A stretch of DNA of 64,000 nucleotides from Prostheceraeus crozeri (taxonomy: Eukaryota; Platyhelminthes; Polycladida; Euryleptidae), in NCBI GenBank assembly GCA_907163375.1, contig CAJQUW010001446.1, positions 682,001 to 746,000 of the forward strand, given 5' to 3'. Of the stretch, positions 47,897-58,720 are shown piece by piece (positions within the stretch are counted from its first letter, which is position 1; each line of letters begins with the position of its first letter). A program made the position numbers and the translations under genes. The notes beneath the pieces are model-generated. The model saw only the letters and a program-made list of their open reading frames with translations, was not told where the DNA came from and ran no database searches.

Positions 47897-50555
47897 TACA
47901 GGTTTTTATATCAACTTTAAACGCGACTGCAATTATCAACCTATGAAAGTTTTATCAACATAAAGTTGTTGTCACTCGTCATGTTGTTTTACACCGCGGA
48001 GTCTAGAGCTTCATGTTTACTAATTTCATTTGACCGTCAGAAAGTTGAAGTTAGAATATATCATTCATGTTCATCTGTCGATGATGATAGTAAACGTTCT
48101 CGATACACAGTTCTCCTTTACAAGTTTCCCGTAAAACATATGCAACACTTTTGTGAGGTACTCACTTAATCTAGCAGGTTGATTTTTATCTCACACATGT
48201 TTTGAGTGTATCCTAACTCACATGCATTCGACTCTTTTAAGAAACGTTACATGATGTTATGTGTATACTTGTATGCTGTTAATGCAGACTGCAAAAACGT
48301 TTAACACTATCTGTCTCTATCTACAAAATAGTCTACACACGAATTCAATTTGATAAAGGCAAACAACACATTTAGTAAAGCTGGTACGCTAACAATAGTG
48401 ACTGCAGAAACATTTCATAAAACTTTTTTCAACGTTCGCTAAGTTTCTACTTTCACAACATCATGTCAATGTTTTTAACTTCCTACAAAACATATTTCAA
48501 CGTTTGCGTTTAGACTTTTAAGCGAACATGTGCTTCACGTATTCTACACTAGCGGTTAACGCGTGTGATATAAAACCCTAAATCCCTAAATCCAACCGTA
48601 GATGACCCTACCCTTGGATTATGGACTTTAGGACTTGTGCTATCACCCACTTGATTAGATGTAATGGAACTAGCCCTCACACACTCAACGTTTGTGACAA
48701 GACTTTACCTGGTTTTATAAAACATTCAACACTTATTCCTATCCATCTCACTTTTAATATCCAACATGTTAAACTTAGACTTTGGTTTTTTTTCATGACA
48801 CGCTCAAGTCGTCAAAAACTTGCATGCGCTGTGTAATATTCAATTCATTCTGTACATCTAACATGATTCGCTTTACTTCACATCCAAAGTTGATGTATAC
48901 CTAGCAGATGTATTCACTCTGAATTTACACTTCACCATTTGTGAAAAGACTGTCACATAAAACATTTTGCACACTGCAGTCCGGATCTCAACTAAGGATA
49001 AAAACTTTCTAATGCTGTTGTGAGTTCGGTCAGTCATAAAGCTTCAATGATCAAACTTCACTTTCACAAACATGTGTTGTGGTAAAAACTATTTAACTAC
49101 AATAACGCTTACATTTTATGACATTTGTGTTTCATAAAACGTCATGATCAAACTTTCTAACTATGCATCAACCTGTGTTGCAGTAAAACTTTTGTACAAC
49201 ATGATAAACTTTCTGACTACACTCACGAATAAAACTCCGATGATAAAACTTTACTTTTACAAACGTGTGTCACAGTAAAACTATTTGACTACACTAAACT
49301 TTGCTTTTGCAAACCATGATGCACTTACTGACTACGTTCACAAGAGCTTGTTCACTAGTGAAGAGAGAAATGAGCTTGTGGTTGCGTGTGGCGCATGGAT
49401 GTCCCTTCCAATTCATTCCATTTCATTTAGCCTCGGTGATAGTGGCAAGCAGAACTCATGGTTCATTCTCGCATGTATGGCCAACTGTCGGGAGACAAGT
49501 GCAATGGAGATGTTTTAAAGTAACCTTCGATAGATGGCTAAATGTCACCCTGGCGGTCAGAGCACTACGTCGAGACGATAAGGCAACCACTTGCAAACAT
49601 GACGCAGAGAGGTTTAACAAGGATTACAATTGTCGAATATCCCATGCGGCACTCTTCGCTTCGGATTCCATCGCCGCCCAAAAGGGACGCCTGTCGATAG
49701 GAAGTATTACACCGAAAATCTCCGTGACTTGCACCGTCAATGACTTGATAGCCAGACATGAAAACCGGTGGAGTTATTTACAAGAGGTTGGTTAGTCGTT
49801 GCCTTGACCAGCTTGATAGCAAGCCGTAGAGAGTGATAGCAAGTCGTGATTCACAAGCGTTTTGCAATGGAGATGTTTAGTAGCCACCCATGACAAGATA
49901 GCTAAGACTCAACCGATTGGCGTTCAAAGTGCTACGTTGAGAACTGTGTCAAATGCCCAACATGAATTGCCCCAAAGGTTTCGGTCTAAAATATGACACA
50001 CTCCCTTGCCACACTTATCACTACGGCATCATCCGCCGTCCCGAAGGAACACCCTGTCATTGGAATATTACAGCGAAACTCTCCGTACCATGCTCGCTTT
50101 CAGTGAAAAGCCGCTTGTATCATGTAAAGACTGGTTCAGATATCATGACAAATCCTTTCGTTGACTTCAGCAGGGTCGAAAACCCCAGAAAACCTCCAAA
50201 AATAATGAATTTAAATTTTTCAGCATTTATTACTACTTATGAAATTTTATAAGTAGTCTGTATATATATAGGTCTGATCAATAGCTATCGAACCTTTTTT
50301 GAGTCAAGTCAAAAGGACTTGTAGAAGCAAAGTTACAAGCCTTTAAAGTTTTGGAGTCTTTTATGGCCTGGAGACTAAGGTCATCTCCTGGCTAACCTTT
50401 AAGTCTGACGCCTTAGCTGATATCAGCAATGAAATTTTCTAAGTCGGTTGTAGGAAACCTGATTTTGGAATTTCCGATGCCATCATCGGAGCTCCGGAGT
50501 TCACCTACCCCAACCAAGTCGGTAGGAGAACTGATTCCCACAAGTAGAGACTCCA

Positions 50556-50563
50556 CTTATATA
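50556..50563 (-). promoter_or_regulatory. TATATAAG box, right arm
   Basis: Mirror of 39549-39556, also pointing toward the centre. Function unproven. Confidence 0.25.
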
Positions 50564-51657
50564 GTTTGTGGCGATCAGTTGATGACGTAATCTCAATCAT
50601 CCAAAACTTTAAACACTTCTTTCTCCGGTTCTAGTGCTCCGATTGACTTCAAATTTTGACAGTCACGTTTTCTCGCTCTCACCTTTCATTCAAGCCGAGT
50701 TGAAAAAATTCTGTCGTTTTTTCAAAGGTTCCAAAATCTTGGAAAATGCGCAAAAATTCGATTTTAAGCATGCTCTCATTTAGAAACGAAACCTTCCACA
50801 GATCTGAAAAGATAGGATCCTAGAGAACAAAGTGCGGTCTTGCCCCTAAAAGAAAACCGAGCTCTTCATTCACTTCCATTCCTGAGTTAGTCGTCACCAA
50901 AGTAGGCCACAATTTAACATTTTCACAAAAAAGTCCCAAGTGTGCAGAAAATTTCTACTCTCCGATTTACTTGAAACTCACCCTCTAGATGCAGAATAGC
51001 ACGCTGATGCCAAATCTGGTCTCAGTTTTCTCATACGATGCTTCGTTCACCCGCTAGAGCCATTTTCATAAAAATTCTAACTCTGTCGTTTTTCGGTGAT
51101 GGTCAAAAATCTTAAAGTCACTCTCACACCTCAACAAACAAACAAACTTAGAGACACGCCAATTCGTCCACTGCATTTGTCTCACTGTTAGCTTTCAAAC
51201 GAGCTATTGCACGACTTTCTACGATCTCTAGAACCAAAGTTGGAAGAAACGCTGCCGAGGGGGGGGGACGTCCTCAAAATCTTTTCTCTCCCATTGAGCT
51301 GGAAACAACCTCCTTAACCCAAAATTTCACGTAGAATCCGAATCTGCCCTCCGTTTGTCCATCCGAGCCCTCCTTCTGCCCGAAGTACGGACTTTCTCAT
51401 TCCAAAACGTCCAAAACCCACCTTTTTCTAGCTCTGTCGTTTTTCGGAGATTCCTACCCTTGCCTCACAGGAGAACTCCTCCTTCCTTCCTTCGTTCCAT
51501 AGGGGGGAAAGGAACGGTTTCCTTCTCTTGGACCCATCCCTCCCAACACATCCTTGGACGTCTCTCTCACCTCCTTCCTTCCAGAGGGGGGGGCTGAGTC
51601 AGCATGATGACTCATCATTTCACATTTTGCACTTCCGTCTGCCACGGACTCACTACT

Positions 51658-51663
51658 TGTGTC
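51658..51663. repeat. 6-bp target-site duplication, right (TGTGTC)
   Basis: Identical to 38448-38453. PLE sequence resumes immediately after it. Confidence 0.75.
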
Positions 51664-52004
51664 AATCCTATTTTCTCCTTTGATGCTAAGCGTATTCCTG
51701 TCCTTTCTCTTAAGGATCATATTCCTCTGGTCAGTCGGTCACATATGAATTCAAATGTGACTGTGGATGCAGCTACATTGGCCGTACTGACAGGAACCTA
51801 GGAAAACGGGTAAGGGAACATTTACCTCGTTGGCTACAAAGTTATGTGAGAAGGTCCAGCCGTGGGCCACCGTCATCTGTATGCAGGCATGCAATCGATT
51901 GTGATGATTTTAAAGGATTTTCTTTTCCGTATTATTTTTCTATTTTACACAGTTCTTTCAATGTCACTTCCTTGCGTATTTTAGAAGAGTCTTGTATGTT
52001 TTGA
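51664..52004 (+). pseudogene. PLE GIY-YIG endonuclease, truncated by the 13-kb insertion (fragment E)
   Basis: The first frame gives the PLE connector FSFDAKRIPVLSLKDHIPLV, then RSH. Near 51748 the frame shifts and continues YEFKCDCGCSYIGRTDRNLG, KRVREHLPRWL, CRHAIDCDDFKGFSF and LRILEESCMF, with a stop at 52002-52004. The C.CG..YIGRT.R.L..R..EH.P pattern is the GIY-YIG nuclease (with its CxC knuckle) found at the C-terminus of Penelope-type RTs, and EES holds the catalytic-type Glu. The RT that should precede it is absent. To the left of the inserted element there is only an inverted 3'-terminal copy, so the PLE was 5'-truncated before the 13-kb element landed in it. Confidence 0.88.
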
Positions 52005-52345
52005 ATCGTTCACCACCCTTTGTGTTCATAAAGAGTTTGTATATAGCTTATTGTTGCCCTGGCAGTCTTGATTGTCAATATCTTTTGCGCTGTCTTTCCG
52101 TCCGTTTATGTCTTGAGTTTTATTCATTGCATCTAACTTAGTACGCATTTCACTGTGATGCTACTTTTACTCTGCCGCATCGCATGATTAGAGGCCTCGA
52201 AAGCGCTCGCGATGTCTACATGTTTTAATAAATTTACATTGGCGACTGAAATTCCATCTGAAATTTATTTAAACCTTTGAGAACGCCCGACAGATTATGA
52301 ACGAAACGTTGGGGAAATTTTCGATCTTACTTCTTACAATAAAAG
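52005..52345 (+). mobile_element. PLE 3' UTR / terminal repeat (fragment E)
   Basis: Non-coding tail of the GIY-YIG PLE. 52192-52235 and 52260-52345 recur inverted at 38404-38446 and 38081-38165. TTTGAGAACGCC...GAACGAAACGTTGGGG (about 52277-52314) resembles the TTGARAATG...CGAAACGTTGGG type motif of PLE ends, perhaps a decayed hammerhead ribozyme core. Confidence 0.55.
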
Positions 52346-55299
52346 TAAAAAGAGTCATTTTATGTAAGCCTTGCATCATCTCCCGAAAGAGCAGCTTGCT
52401 CTGATGTAAATAGACCATCTCAGATATTCTTGGCAACTTATTCGCTGCCTGTTAAGGCTCTCCTAAGTCGAAGAGACTCATAGCCCTGTTTGACACGCGC
52501 ACCATATTTGAAGCGTTTCGACAGAAAGTTAACGACCTTAGACAGTAAAATTATGTTTTCAACTGAAGGAGATCGAGGAAGAGAAGAAAGACTTTTTGAT
52601 GATCAATAATTTAATTTCTAATGGTGTTGTGATCTGTATATTGCCCATTTGTACAATGCGTGTGAAGCCTATACAAAAGGGTGCACATACAAGTTGTATT
52701 TTTACCAACTAGTCGATGTCACCATTTCTAAATTGATAAATTCGTTTTGGCTATAATAATTTCAGTTTATGTTGCGAAGCATCTCAGCGGAAGTTTGTAT
52801 AATTATTCATTGCAATAGCCAAAATTTATTATTAACAACTGTTCCGTCCATGTACAGGCACGCACACGTCGGTAGTTGATTGATAGATAGAACTTGATGG
52901 AAACATGCAGAAAATAGTCTTTAGAAGCATGTGTACTGAACTTGTCCGATAAACGAAGTGCTTTTCATCACGTATCCTCCTCACACAAAACTCTCTCTCA
53001 CACACACACACAAGTGATTGCCATGTTGTCAAGTCACTAAATGAACTGAACTTGCTTTTAAAATAAAGGAAGAATATTGATCATCAGGGTATTTCAAATA
53101 TATCTCTGTATTTACGCATGGAACTTTGCACCACAACACAATGATAGTCAGCCATTCAATGAGGGAAGAAATCGTTTAATAAACGCAGCTTCATTCTGCT
53201 GTCTCTCAATCTTTGAACCATAAGGTGGAGTAAAGAATGAGAAAACATCTTAAGGTGGAGGCTTAAGAATGCGGTGACGAAAGACTTTCGCCTGACTGTT
53301 ATAATACTGGCCATACTTGCCACATTGCCATTTATAAATTACGCACGACGGGAGGCACGGCAGCAAACTGTGATATCAAACATTTTTGTACCTGTTGAAC
53401 TTTTAGAAGATACACTTATCCCCATGATCAAAATGTCACACGTTTTGTAGCGACTTTTCGCTACAGCGCTGTATTTCTTTTATAGTTCTTCTCTTACTGA
53501 AAAGAATAAAATAATAGCTATGAGGGATCTAGGTAGCTAAAAGGATACTCTGAAAGTGCAATTCTCTAAGACTGTAAAATATGACAGCAAGGTATTGGAT
53601 AGGTCTGATGATTTTGTTAAAAATATCCGGGTTATACGGCTTTGGCAGCATCCTTGAAAAGACATTTTGTTGACACTCATCCATTACCAACTCCAACATA
53701 AAAGAAGCTAGTATAACCAGCTTTCATTATTGGTGTGCATAATGCTACATTGTCAACATATTTCAAAATATGATTTCTAAAATCATGCAGCAGCAAGTCA
53801 CAATATTTGAAAATCTATGCGCGAAACTTTATCCTAGTGGATTGCCTCTTAAAGCTTTATCATAAGTGCTTCGATGACCTTTGCACTCCAGCAGTGATTG
53901 AATAGACAACAACATTTACATTAAAACAATCAAGTAATTGTTTCAATTATTTTATTATTGGAATTAAATTTGCTTCGCGGAACATATATTCATTGCGAAT
54001 TTTGATGTAACAATCGGCATCAAAGAAAACTTATAGTAACTTTTACGAGGCGTTTTTGTTTCATGGTCATTATAAACGGCATGTGACATAGAGTAAGTAT
54101 ATATTAGGTAGAGGGTCAACTCAGTAAGTGTCTGCATACAGTGAAAATTTTTATATCAAAAATTCAGTTCTTCGCGGAGATTACGCTTTATATACTAGCG
54201 ACGTGAAACCACTATATAAGCAGTGGGGTCTGTTTTCAATTTGGTCCCACAACTTCATGAAATAAAACTTGAATGAATGAAATTGCAAAATCAGTCATAC
54301 AGGAGACCATGACCCCTAATTCTAAAATATGACTAACATCTCACATTTCTAGCACATGGAAAGCTATAAAAAGCAACTTTGCAGGGATTTTCCTAATTTT
54401 CTCGTCTGTTGGACAGACGAAGCACTACAGTCCACATTTTGTCCCTCATGAGACTTTTACAGCCAATCGGTCGTTGGACAAAGTCATTGAACATCTCTCA
54501 TTACATTCTCATACGATGATGAAAGTCATCCCAGTAGCCATTTATAATAGAATATAATGCTTACTAATTTAAATTATTAGTTAAAGTAGTCCTAAGGAGG
54601 ACTGATGGCGTTCTCCAATCCGCAAGTGTACAAAGGCAATGAATGCTACTGTAACCATTGGATTAATCAGTTCTTAAAAGAACTCAATGTAGCTTTCTCG
54701 TGGCAACGAATTAAAATTGATCAGCTTTGGCCAAATATCTGGTAAAAATGGAAATCTTAAGACTTGTAATACTACTCATTCTTGCTGTTAATATACTAAT
54801 ACCATAGATTCCAAACACTGCCGTATACACGTTCAAAACAGACTTCTAATATACTGTACCGACTACAGATGCTGATAGTGGAAATAGAATAAGACAATGG
54901 TCACCATAGGTTAAGGAAATTAAAAATGGATATTATAAAACAACAGGAAACCGATGAATAAAAATTGGAAAAGTTGAGGTAAAATATGGAAATACAACGA
55001 TGCTACTACACTGATTACAAGTGAACTATATCTGACACTACACTAAGTGGATAAGTGGAAAGTGGATAATGGAGGTAAACAATAGAACTACAATGACACT
55101 CTACTACACCGAAAGCAATGAAACTATACACACTATACCTAAGACTACACATGGAAAATACTATTTCTTCACTTGAATTTGTTATCGCCAGTTTCTTCAT
55201 CCGTCTATAGTACTTCATGTAATTCCACATTTCTTCATTTGAATTACAATACATCGACCACTACTTCAGCTACCGATTAAGGGATATAAAACATAATAC
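52346..55299. other. No gene recognised
   Basis: AT-rich DNA with a short CACACACA run near 52999. CGTCTGTTGGACAGACG at 54405-54421 is a 17-bp palindrome whose half recurs beyond the other end of the following PLE (58600, 58626). No coding region seen. Confidence 0.45.
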
Positions 55300-55312
55300 T
55301 GCAGTCCGTCAG

Positions 55313-55382
55313 TCATCAGCAGGTACTCGTCTAGTTGTGTTTCGACCCCTAACCTGAACACTCAAACCCAGACGAGCGGGGT
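55313..55382 (-). ncRNA. Structured RNA motif in PLE 3' UTR (copy B), hammerhead-like signature
   Basis: Read on the minus strand: P1 CTCGTCTGG (55376-55368) with CTAGACGAG (55334-55326); P2 GTGTT (55361-55357) with AACAC (55341-55337). K1 pairs CAGGT with ACCTG (around 55356-55352 and 55324-55320), and K2 pairs GACCCC with GGGGTC. Relative to copy A, two P1 pairs, one P2 pair and one K2 pair change from C-G/G-C to U-A/A-U on both sides, so the pairings are preserved. CTGATGA (55319-55313) replaces CTGACGA, changing only the position that is free in hammerheads. The motif lies about 490 nt after the RT stop. Confidence 0.62.
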
Positions 55383-55469
55383 CCCACACATAGTGGCTGA
55401 CAAAATACTGAATAGGTAATGATATGTCTTGAAAGATATGTGACAAAGATAAATCAGACATCATTCAAT

Positions 55470-55620
55470 TGTTGCGTTTCCCACATGTAAACAGATCCTG
55501 TCATTAAATTCATCCCATCAATAAATACAGTATGCTTTTTGCGATCCTCACATGTAAACAAATCCTGTACATCAATCTTTGCCTTTTCGATTCCCACAAG
55601 TAAACAGATCCTGTTCATCC
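55470..55620 (-). repeat. Three iterated ACAGGATCTGTTTAC motifs in PLE 3' UTR
   Basis: On the minus strand ACAGGAT.TGTTTAC.TGTG occurs three times, 53-65 bases apart, each followed by GA.CG or AAACG. They lie between the RT stop and the structured motif and may be part of the 3' recognition sequence. They encode nothing. Confidence 0.65.
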
Positions 55621-55863
55621 TCGAATCTCATAAAGATGTAATCGCTGTGTGATAAATATGTAATCCGCCTTTACACAAACTTCGCCTCATACATCAAGAC
55701 TTAAGAATGGGAGCTCTCTCATCTCCCGTAAGCCACGCTAAGCGCTCTGTATTCACTCTTCACCGCCCACCCCCATATGATGGCTACAAGTCATTGTTAG
55801 TCGTTTATTCACCTATGCAGCAAGGCATTAAGGAAAATGTGAGTCGTTTGTTGGTCGCGTGCC

Positions 55864-58386
55864 TCATTGAAATTCACAGAGTGAAGTGAATTGTCGAGCC
55901 GAGAAAAGACCATATTTGTGAAGCGATTCATTATGCCTTGTGAGAGCCTTTTCTGTGTAACTCATCAAGTCATGCTGAGAATAACCTCTAGATTTCATGA
56001 TATTTAGTGTCTTGTTAGTTTTGTGTACAGCGTCTTGTAACTTCGAGCATATTCTACAATATCTGACTACCTGCGACGCGAATACATGAAGGGCCATCTG
56101 TAATGGGATCATGCTCTCCGGAAAAGTCAGTTGCACCACAGAGAAAGAGAAGTCATCTACCTTGTGATATACTGAAGTTCTCAAGCTGTTCTGTGAGATT
56201 TGTATTTTCACATCAAGGTAAACTACCTCTTTATTGTTATCACCATTTCTCTCCGCCAACAAGTCAGGTGGATAAATTCTTTGAATCAACGAATTAAAGT
56301 GTTTATAATTGACAACACATATATCGTCTATGTATCTTGATGTAGGTGATAACAAGCGTGCTAAATGATATTTCTTAGTTTTTATCAAATTTTGCATAAA
56401 AACATATTCGCAGTGTAAGAGGAATAGGTCAGCTAGGAGTGGACTAGAATTTCCTCCCATTGGAATGCCTTTAATCTGCCTGAAAACTAAATTACCGAAT
56501 GTGACGTAGGTCTGTGATAATAGGAAATGTATGGCTTCTTTTAACTTCTGTTTATCAAAACAGTGATAACCACTATATTTTTTCATTGAGCAAAAGGACT
56601 TATCATATCCAATGCAAATAAATTTTCTATTTGAGGAATTAAACACCAAATCCATAATAGCGAATATGTGATCTTCAATCAATTTTTGATCAAGATTCGT
56701 ATATAAGGTTGAAAAATCGAACACTTGCAATGAATGAACTTGTGTCGAATTTAATCTGTGTAGAAATTCTTGTGTGGACTTTATACTCCAGAAGCAATCG
56801 AAACCGCTGTTTCTCTTAATTGCCATACAATATCTCTGAAAATTGTCACGCAAAATACTTAAGGCTGAATTTACTTTGATGGAAAGCTTTTTCGATGTGC
56901 ATTGTCGTGCTCCTGCTATGAATCTAAATTTGCATGGAGTTTTGTGAAATTTTGGAATCCAATATAATTTTGGTAATTTTCTGTCTTTTTCACAGACAGA
57001 TAGTTTAAACTCGCTTTTCATAATTGTTGTATGTTGCTCAATTACATTCTGCGCTAAAATTTGCTCTGGACCATAGGTATCATTACCCGATATGTTCGAC
57101 GTGGAAATATCAATTCCCAACTCGGCTAAGAGAATTTGGAGATAAAACTTTTTGCAAATAAAGGCATAATTATTAGATGCTTTATCAACTGGCGTAATTA
57201 TGACGTCATTCTGCAATTCTTTCAGATTTTTACCCATTTTGGCATTAATCTTGTGTCGATTATTGTGTGCGCGAAATCTATTCGAGGATTTCTTGGCAAG
57301 ATATATTCGATCTTTAATCAGTGCCATGATTCTTGATTTCCACGCTGAGAATAAAGTAGCCTCAAGCCTCTCTTTCTTACTTATTTTTGTAATATGCTCA
57401 TCTAATGAATTACTAATTTGAGTTGTTATGGCACTCCAACTAAGGCTTTTGGGGATTCTGTGTTTGGTACCAAAACTGAAGAGTTGACGTAAGTCTTCAT
57501 CATCCACAATATCCAGATCACCCGTTATTACGTGACCATAATGTGGGTAAACAAAAGATTGCCTCTTGCTACATGAGCATGGATTGTTCATGATGTGCAT
57601 CACATCCTGAAACTTTAGGTTATTCAAAAAACGCCCATAATTGCAAAACTTCAATGCAGTGGGTTTATCTAATTTATAGAATATTTTCGGTGGATAACGT
57701 TCTTGAATTGTGCTTGGAATTAGCTTGCACACACTGTGATCGCAGAATATAGACATGAGATTGAGTGAGTCTATTGTCTGAGATTCGAACGGGATAATTA
57801 TGGTTGCTCGTTCTTTTACATTTTTGTTCTCCGAGTCTAGGTTAAGTTTATTTTGAATGTATGCTGTTAGTACAAATGTCATCATGTTTGCCTCATCCCT
57901 TGTCTTGCCTAGAATGGCTCTTAGCATAGTTTTAGGGAGAGATTTTAGATGATGATAAAACCTTGACATCCTACGCGTCTCAAAAGAATCTTGTAATTCT
58001 TGATAGGTATTGTCAAGTTCCATAATACCTGAGCTTTTTCTACCCGATTTTCTTATTCCATGACTCCTTTTTCGTCTGCTAATCGGATAACTAAAAAATT
58101 GATCATTGGATATGGACTGCTGAGATACACATCCACCTCCCAAAACTCTATCATTCAAACCCAAGGGGTATAAGGTATTGAGCATCTTGATATGCATGTC
58201 TTCCTTGCGGTTGAGCTCTCTGTTTATCTCTTCCGGTGATATGTATATATTGTCATCAACATGATCAATAATTTGCAATTCAACATCAGTCCAAGAATGA
58301 TGATCTTGCTTAAAGTGATTGCTAAGATATATATATGCATATATACATATATACATTTCATATATACATATATGAGGTATTTTCAA
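55864..58386 (-). CDS. Penelope-like element ORF, Naiad/Chlamys-type, near full length (copy B)
   Basis: One uninterrupted frame of 840 codons. Residues 23-85 are the end of a GIY-YIG nuclease preceding the RT: HSWTDVELQII, then INRELNRKEDMHIKMLNTLY and PLGLND, with the catalytic-type Glu. Residues 269-300 hold a C-x-C and GHVITGDLDIV block. RT motifs follow: VIITPVDKAS (395-404), LPKLYWIPKFHK (471-482), FRFIAG (488-493), FDFSTLYTNLDQ (556-567, catalytic Asp), GIPMGGNSSPL (640-650) and RYIDDIC (684-690, catalytic Asp pair). It ends SARQFTSLCEF with no C-terminal endonuclease. An endonuclease before the RT is the arrangement known for Naiad and Chlamys PLEs. The frame opens with TTG and no ATG, and the first 20 residues are encoded by a TATACATATA microsatellite, so the N-terminal half of GIY-YIG is missing. 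Product if expressed: an RT that copies its own RNA. Confidence 0.88.
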   Translation of the reverse strand: MKIPHICIYEMYICIYAYIYLSNHFKQDHHSWTDVELQIIDHVDDNIYISPEEINRELNRKEDMHIKMLNTLYPLGLNDRVLGGGCVSQQSISNDQFFSYPISRRKRSHGIRKSGRKSSGIMELDNTYQELQDSFETRRMSRFYHHLKSLPKTMLRAILGKTRDEANMMTFVLTAYIQNKLNLDSENKNVKERATIIIPFESQTIDSLNLMSIFCDHSVCKLIPSTIQERYPPKIFYKLDKPTALKFCNYGRFLNNLKFQDVMHIMNNPCSCSKRQSFVYPHYGHVITGDLDIVDDEDLRQLFSFGTKHRIPKSLSWSAITTQISNSLDEHITKISKKERLEATLFSAWKSRIMALIKDRIYLAKKSSNRFRAHNNRHKINAKMGKNLKELQNDVIITPVDKASNNYAFICKKFYLQILLAELGIDISTSNISGNDTYGPEQILAQNVIEQHTTIMKSEFKLSVCEKDRKLPKLYWIPKFHKTPCKFRFIAGARQCTSKKLSIKVNSALSILRDNFQRYCMAIKRNSGFDCFWSIKSTQEFLHRLNSTQVHSLQVFDFSTLYTNLDQKLIEDHIFAIMDLVFNSSNRKFICIGYDKSFCSMKKYSGYHCFDKQKLKEAIHFLLSQTYVTFGNLVFRQIKGIPMGGNSSPLLADLFLLHCEYVFMQNLIKTKKYHLARLLSPTSRYIDDICVVNYKHFNSLIQRIYPPDLLAERNGDNNKEVVYLDVKIQISQNSLRTSVYHKVDDFSFSVVQLTFPESMIPLQMALHVFASQVVRYCRICSKLQDAVHKTNKTLNIMKSRGYSQHDLMSYTEKALTRHNESLHKYGLFSARQFTSLCEFQ
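58329..58376. repeat. TATACATATA microsatellite at PLE 5' end
   Basis: An imperfect TA/CA-rich array forms the first codons of the PLE frame and marks its 5' truncation or insertion point. Confidence 0.7.
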
Positions 58387-58720
58387 AATATGAACATTAT
58401 GACCGTCTGATTACTCAGCATTAGTCACATGTTCGTCAGTCCAACAGAAATATTTGTGTTTTAATTTATCTAGCATAAATTCTCCATGGTTATACGAGTT
58501 CATACTTTCTGAAGCATCAATGAATAGTGCATTAATTTCGGTCCTTGAACAGTACAAAGAAACACTGCTGCAGCTTTGAAATTAAATCGTTTAGAAGCAT
58601 CGTCTGTCCAACAGATTGACAATGCGTCTGTCCAACAGATATCTTCATAAGTTGTTTTGACACTACAGATCGAAGCATGAGCACTTTCTATGTCACATCT
58701 CCATATTTTAAGCAAAGATG
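58387..58720 (-). other. Sequence upstream of PLE B with repeated CWTD-coding units
   Basis: TGTTGGACAGAC-type units occur three times (minus strand, near 58626, 58600 and 58437), reading ICWTDALSICWTDDAS and FCWTDEH. They echo HSWTD in the GIY-YIG end at residues 30-34. A TAA stop at about 58410 separates them from the PLE frame. They might be scrambled remains of the missing endonuclease half or an unrelated repeat. Confidence 0.35.

Larger units (their letters stand above)
38454..51657. mobile_element. Polinton/Maverick-like element, 13.2 kb, almost entirely palindromic, no core genes
   Basis: Tips are AGTAGTGAGTCCGTGG at the left and the exact inverse ending CCACGGACTCACTACT at the right, flanked by TGTGTC on both sides. 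Inverted arms of 4,994 bp (left) and 6,142 bp (right) enclose a 2,068-bp centre. AG...CT tips, a 6-bp duplication and long inverted ends together fit Polintons, as does a size near their 15-20 kb. I searched by eye for protein-primed DNA polymerase, retroviral-type integrase, packaging ATPase, protease and capsid motifs and found none. The longest frame pairs are mirrored in the arms, and every amino-acid position at which I saw the arms differ would be non-synonymous, arguing against selection on them. It is probably a non-autonomous derivative. It lies inside a PLE, so it is the younger insertion. Confidence 0.68.
45516..51657 (-). repeat. Right giant terminal inverted repeat (6,142 bp)
   Basis: Inverse of 38454-43447 plus one extra block (46806-47896). 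It starts at AGCTTCATG (45516) and ends at the CACTACT tip. Confidence 0.9.
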
